From Cheilinus undulatus (taxonomy: Eukaryota > Chordata > Actinopteri > Labriformes > Labridae), in contig NC_054873.1 in assembly GCF_018320785.1 (NCBI RefSeq), positions 25,200,196 to 25,264,195 on the forward strand: a stretch of 64,000 nt of DNA. The letters are read 5' to 3'. A model generated the notes under the pieces. The model ran no database searches. It was not told where the DNA came from and saw only the letters and a list, made by a program, of their open reading frames with translations. Every line of letters starts with the position of its first letter. The stretch's first letter is position 1. A program made the translations under genes and the position numbers. This document shows positions 60,101 through 64,000 of the stretch, piece after piece.

Positions 60101-63100
60101 GCTCAGCGCTATGATGCATGAGTAGATGCTGTATGAGGCTCTCTGTCTGGTTGGATTGGAGTGACAGTACAAAACAATTTGCCACCTTCTATTAATTTTC
60201 ACAGTGAAGGCAAATAAAAGCGCATCAGACCCAATGTGCAAGGTCGATTACGGATTACGGATCTGAAAAAAATGCATCTGAATTAACGGACCCAGTGTGT
60301 AAAGACCTTGATTCCCCACATGAGGTCATGAGGGGAAAAAACTAAAACAACGGCTAGTTTTAGCACATATTTTCTGAAAGGTGTAGAAAGAGAGGGGTGA
60401 AGGAATGGATTTTTTTGGTACTTGAGGTGATTGTGGACAGGCCGGGGGCACATATTTTTGTTAGAAAAGCCTGAAAAGTGATTTTTCCATATTATGTCCC
60501 CTTTAAAGTGTCATCTCCTTTTGTAATTAAAGATTTCCCCGCTACATCTTGTAGAGGTGTTTTAAGGAACAAGGGAGAACTTATATTTAATGGGTGGGGG
60601 TAAAAGTAGAAATGGACTGAACCAAAGTTTCCAAATTACAAAGAAATTATGTCATTGCATTGCATTTTATTAGAAGAGATTTGCTTTAAGTTGGGCAGTA
60701 TTGTTTTAGATCCATATTCTCTTATTTTTTGTACATTATAGAAAACTATAATAAAGCTTCAATTTTACTTTTCAACTCCCATGGAAATAAAAAATAGCTG
60801 CTCAGTCCTTAGAATGTTGAGATGTTTTAACATTAAATTAATTAAAAATAATGGCAAAACAATGGAGGAAAACTGTAATGCCAGCAGATGTTACTAACCT
60901 TTCTCTCGTTTCCATTATCATCAACACAATGTCCTGGTGGCCCAGCTGTAACCACAACAATTAGAAGTTATTTTCATTAATCACAATCCTTGTAAAATTT
61001 CTTTAAATAAATATGTAAGCTATAAAAAGGAACCACATGTTTTAGTTTAAATGAATCATTTTACATGAAAAAGGTACACATTGTTTGTGTATATTCCAGT
61101 GTCTGTAAGCACCTCTGCAGATTCTCTCCGTGTAACCACGGTCCAAAGTCAGCAACATTCGTAGCTGATCCATGCTGTTCAAATGCAGAGTGTTGTCTTG
61201 GCTGCTGTGACGACCAAGCATGCCAAGCTCATCCCTGTCGTAGCTTGGCCCCACTCCGATGGGAAACACTGACACACCTAGGGGAGGACGCTCTTGTCAG
61301 TGAAATTACATAAGAGGATGGAGGACAGAAACTACGACATTGTAGATGTATTGGAATCAGTTATTATAAGATTACTGCTTTCAAATTACCTGCTGCTAGT
61401 GCTTCATTAGCTGCTTCCTGGACATCATCCCCTGATTTGTCAGTCACCAGCATCACCACTGCCTTAGCCACACCAACCCGTCCACCACTGACCGGAGACA
61501 CGGCAGTCTGCACAGCAAATCGAAGCGCAGAGCCTGCAAAATGGATCAATGGGTGAAAATATACTTTATTAATCCCAAAGAAAATTCAAAGTTAATCTTT
61601 TCTATTCACACATGTAGCATTTGTTTTTGTACCCAGTGCGGGGGCAGCAGCAGGGGTCCTGATCTGCAAACGCTCCACCAGCTTCAGTAGATGGGATTGG
61701 CTCTGATCATCTTTCCAGGTGAATTCTGCTGTGTTTGTGTCTCCATACTGAACCACACCCACCTGAGTGCGATTCAATCCTGCAGATATGAACAAGGACT
61801 TAAAGCACGATATAAGGTAAATAATGCCATATTATACTTCAACTTATTTAACAATCCCACAAAAGAAGGACTAATGTCTTTAATTACTCTTGGTGGTAGG
61901 TGTTAATGTATTAAGAATGGTCGGATTTCACATCCCAGCGGGAGGCTCCTGGGCCAGCTTACGGCTGTGCCTGACAGATGGAGCAAAGTGTGGGCTTAAA
62001 TCCTGGGGAGAACATCCTGAGGTGGATGTTATTTGGAATCCATTTGGATTAAGACCCTATGGTCTGAGTATAAACCTCAGGATACAGGTATACAGAATAA
62101 GGACAAAAAAGACAACAACCTTTGTACCACGGCTTGTTCAGCTGCTTCATAAACTCTGATAATTCAGCCTTGATTAAGGTCTCTGCTTTTTTATTTTAAA
62201 TTAAATTGGTACTTGAAGTTCCCACTCCTAATCATGCAATGTTTGAATGATGTATTTGAGTGATTAATTTTAATGCTTTTATGAGCTGTCCAGTATAATA
62301 GATGTCATCTTTTGTTGTTTGTCATTAATGTTTTAATGCTCTCAGTGCAGTCTGTGAATCAATACATGTACTACACATAAATAAATGATGGGTCTGGGTC
62401 TCCTACCTATGTCGGCATTGTTGATGAAAGCTTTTATAAACGTCTTCACGTCCTCTAATTGTTTTCCAGCCATCACCAGGAACAACACATCCACCGGCTT
62501 CTTACATGGCACTGCTCAAAGACACATACATAAATACTGGATAGGACTCTTTGTGAACTAAATGACTGAAAAAAGTGCTTCTGTACCTGAGGGTGGGAGA
62601 CTAGAGAGGGTTGGAAGGACCAGAGGAGACAGAGTAGGAGAGCGTGGCCTGACTGTGGTCCGGGTGATGTTTACGACATGGTGGACCAGGGTTGTCAGAT
62701 GGCTGTAGTCATAAACCAGTATTGGATTTTGAGGAGAGCTGAATGGCATCAAGTCAGTCTCACGTACTTTAGGCCCGACACCGATGGGATACACATGTGT
62801 GTGTGTGTTTACTGTCGGTGGACGTGTCACAGTGTCAGTAGGAGGGTTTTCTGTCACCAGGAAGACCAGCTGTGGAGGGGTGGGGCCGGGTGAAGGCGGG
62901 GCAGTTGATATTTGTTGATATGTTGTAGTGATGGCTCTGTATGTGTTTGTCTTGCTTCCACCTCTCCATTGAATCTCCCTCAGTCTCTTGAGCAGCAGCG
63001 TCCTCTGTCGCCTCAGCTCCCACCTTCTGATCTCCACGGTAACTGTCACTGAGTACTGGATCACAGTGATGCGTATCGACTCCTTCTCTTCTGCCAGCCT

Positions 63101-64000
63101 CGAGATAACTTCCTCCAGGAAGATGAGCGACTTGTTAAAGTTGTCCTCGCCGACTGAATCAGAGCCCTCCACGATGAATGTGACATCTGCAGCTGGGGAG
63201 GAGGGAGATGAAGGTGTGAGGACAGGAGAGGTGGGAGAAGGGGGTGTGGTTGTAGGGGCGTGGGTGACTTGCTGTGTGGGGTTCGGCTCCAGACGAGGAG
63301 CTGTGGTTATGGTGGTGGCTATCTGGTGAGGTTTTCCTGGGGTGGTTTTTGGTGCTGGAGGATTTACGCCTTCAGGCTCTAATCCTAGTGTGCACAGGTA
63401 GTCTGTCAGCTCTAACATTTGGTCAGATAGCTCAACTGGGCTGCTGAGGATATAGGCCCTGTTATCAGGGTTGACCTTTGTGATGTCATTGATCTGCCCC
63501 ATGTTCACCCCTGGACCCAAAGCCACCGTCAGGGTGGTGATGGTCTCTCTTCGAAGCAGCCGAATGATTGAACGAACATGACGCGGGTTTGCACTGGCGG
63601 TCAAGATTATGGCAACACGGCCTGCATGCTCCCGCTTGTTCTTGTCATAGATGTTGTAGACAAGATACTTGACAGCTTCATCCAAGAAAGCTGCATCTCC
63701 TCCTACGTAGTGCAGATCACGCACAGTCTTCTTAAACAGCCACTTCTGAACCTGAAGGCAAAACGGAGAAAAACAGAGGGAATTATGACATGACACGTTT
63801 CCATGACTCAGCAAAGCAGCTTAATTTGGAGCTATATTTATTTAATCTCTGATTACTCAATAAGGAACAGCATATTCAAGCCAAAAAACAGACTCTGATA
63901 TTCAAATGTGCATAAAACACTCTAATCTACCTGCAGATCATATGTTTTCACTCCAGAGTGATAGAGCAGCACTGTGGCTCGAGTGTGAGCTGAGCCCATA
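50582..64000 (-). CDS. vwf: von Willebrand factor, 3' portion (A1 to CTCK)
   Basis: VWF is a secreted multimeric plasma glycoprotein that tethers platelets or thrombocytes and carries factor VIII. There are 26 phase-consistent exons: 63931-64000 (partial), 62587-63751, 62407-62511, 61633-61779, 61390-61533, 61113-61277, 60899-60945, 58654-58831, 58286-58527, 58015-58204, 57577-57918, 57247-57485, 56998-57100, 56831-56902, 56183-56287, 55850-56055, 54471-54620, 54274-54390, 53938-54118, 53629-53669, 53418-53534, 53137-53235, 51246-51374, 51117-51156, 50933-51030 and 50582-50767 (stop TAA 50582-50584). That is about 1558 residues; the N-terminal half lies beyond 64000. Domain order: half of A1, Pro/Thr-rich linker, A2, A3, D4, C domains, CTCK. 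Introns are GT-AG except one GC-AG (56997). Placement next to ano2 matches human VWF-ANO2. Confidence 0.95.
51530..51690. repeat. (TAGTA)n pentanucleotide repeat
   Basis: About 30 units of the period-5 motif tagta, with a transition to tagtg toward the right. It lies in the vwf intron between 51374 and 53137. Confidence 0.9.
51893..52052. repeat. Interspersed repeat fragment
   Basis: It includes agaacccatgcagggacgag, gaacatgcaaactccacaca and ccttcttgctgtgaggcaac, a string I recognise as very widespread in fish genomes (retroelement-derived). No coding function is expected. Confidence 0.6.
52191..52834. mobile_element. Tc1-like deletion derivative with long inverted repeats
   Basis: Arms of about 115 bases (52191-52305 and 52719-52834) are near-identical inverted copies, for example ggatgagcagcagagctgag. 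Between them on the minus strand is an internal piece of a Tc1-like transposase ([20 protein letters not shown]). The low divergence of the arms suggests a fairly recent insertion in this vwf intron. Confidence 0.8.
52925..53074 (-). other. Exon-like cryptic segment in a vwf intron
   Basis: After a good acceptor (catctag) the minus strand stays open for about 58 codons, starting [20 protein letters not shown] and containing SCPIYVKKC. That spacing is reminiscent of the CP....KC end of VWC-type modules. An AATAAA lies inside it. No phase-compatible donor was seen, and the flanking exons (53137-53235 and 51246-51374) join perfectly without it. It could be an alternative terminal exon, an exon relic or chance. 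Confidence 0.3.
54860..55709 (+). mobile_element. Truncated Tc1-like transposon in a vwf intron
   Basis: The plus strand keeps decayed transposase segments in shifted frames: [20 protein letters not shown], and a QENYSLAKD to FILQQDNDP type region. The right end tttttataggcactgtaca is a Tc1-like terminus. No matching left terminus was found. It is non-functional. Confidence 0.75.
56996..56997 (-). other. vwf: GC splice donor (GC-AG intron) in vwf
   Basis: The exon 56998-57100 must end in phase 1 after AAA G to join the next exon (G|CT CCA ...). The bases that follow on the minus strand are gcaagc, so the intron starts GC. The acceptor at 56903 is a normal AG. All other donors assigned in vwf are GT. 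Confidence 0.75.
57247..58831 (-). other. vwf: vwf D4 domain exons
   Basis: Five exons encode a short N-terminal Cys-rich lead ([20 protein letters not shown]), the VWD module ([13 protein letters not shown], then TAGLCGACEEE with its CxxC), the C8 module ([25 protein letters not shown]) and the TIL module ([26 protein letters not shown]). Confidence 0.85.
59382..60506. mobile_element. Interspersed non-coding element in a vwf intron
   Basis: The left end ttaaagggggacatatttta and the inverted right end (attatgtcccctttaa) form terminal inverted repeats of an element about 1.1 kb long. The right end matches, in reverse complement, the copy starting at 26018. There is no coding frame. Confidence 0.7.
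60899..62511 (-). other. vwf: vwf A3 domain exons
   Basis: Five exons encode [18 protein letters not shown] through [34 protein letters not shown] and [13 protein letters not shown] to TERICRAG. The framing Cys pair is kept, but the DGSSS metal-binding motif of human A3 reads MAGKQ here. In mammals A3 is the main collagen-binding domain. Confidence 0.85.
62587..64000 (-). other. vwf: vwf A1 (partial) and A2 exons
   Basis: The exon 63931-64000 and the large exon 62587-63751 cover the second half of A1 ([41 protein letters not shown]) and all of A2 ([30 protein letters not shown] is read as [23 protein letters not shown]). A Pro/Thr-rich linker of about 60 residues (around 63190-63370) separates them and probably carries O-glycans. 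The A2 segment matching the mammalian ADAMTS13 site reads LVFLVTENP. In mammals one uninterrupted exon encodes A1 and A2; here an intron splits A1 after YDLQ. Confidence 0.9.

Noticed and set aside
1-64000. CRISPR arrays, prokaryotic operons, phage or defence islands
   Set aside because: The sequence is spliced vertebrate DNA. Tandem repeats seen are micro- or minisatellites with no unique spacers, and no prokaryotic-style gene packing exists.

Overview
This window is vertebrate nuclear DNA, almost certainly from a teleost fish. It shows AT-rich introns with canonical splice sites, many fish-type Tc1/mariner, hAT-like and LINE-2-like remnants, and four multi-exon genes. All four genes lie on the minus strand. 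They were reconstructed by hand by matching reverse-strand open frames, splice sites and codon phase to remembered vertebrate families. Symbols rest on recognition, not on a database search.

Layout from left to right: (1) 1-1983, an intergenic stretch, with a possible small 5' exon of a gene that runs off the left edge. (2) 1984-5984, cfap161, a ciliary/flagellar protein in seven exons, with a perfect RFX-type X-box just upstream of its start. (3) 8518-15330, a ceramide synthase of the CerS2/CerS3 group (cers3-like), ten coding exons, 373 codons, with possible non-coding 5' exons near 15.9 and 16.5 kb. (4) 19901-40695, ano2, a calcium-activated chloride channel: 27 coding exons, 1315 codons, a non-coding first exon near 47.5 kb, and an unusually long C-terminal tail. 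(5) 50582-64000, the 3' part of vwf (von Willebrand factor): 26 exons from mid-A1 through A2, A3, D4 and the C domains to the C-terminal cystine knot. The gene continues beyond the right edge.

The neighbouring ano2 and vwf reproduce the adjacency of ANO2 and VWF on human chromosome 12. cfap161 and cers3 have human counterparts on chromosome 15. The genes do not form an operon or a shared pathway; they are ordinary separately regulated vertebrate genes.

I found no new defence-type or otherwise undescribed system. The observations most worth a second look are these: the extended ano2 tail with an internal duplication carrying two RxxTxP-type sites before a PDZ ligand; the X-box in the cfap161 promoter; a hAT-like element inserted inside another hAT-like element in ano2 intron 1; divergence of the VWF A2 scissile pair and A3 metal site with retention of the RGD; a four-residue microexon in ano2; a GC-AG intron and an exon-like cryptic segment in vwf; and a phase conflict between two cfap161 exons.
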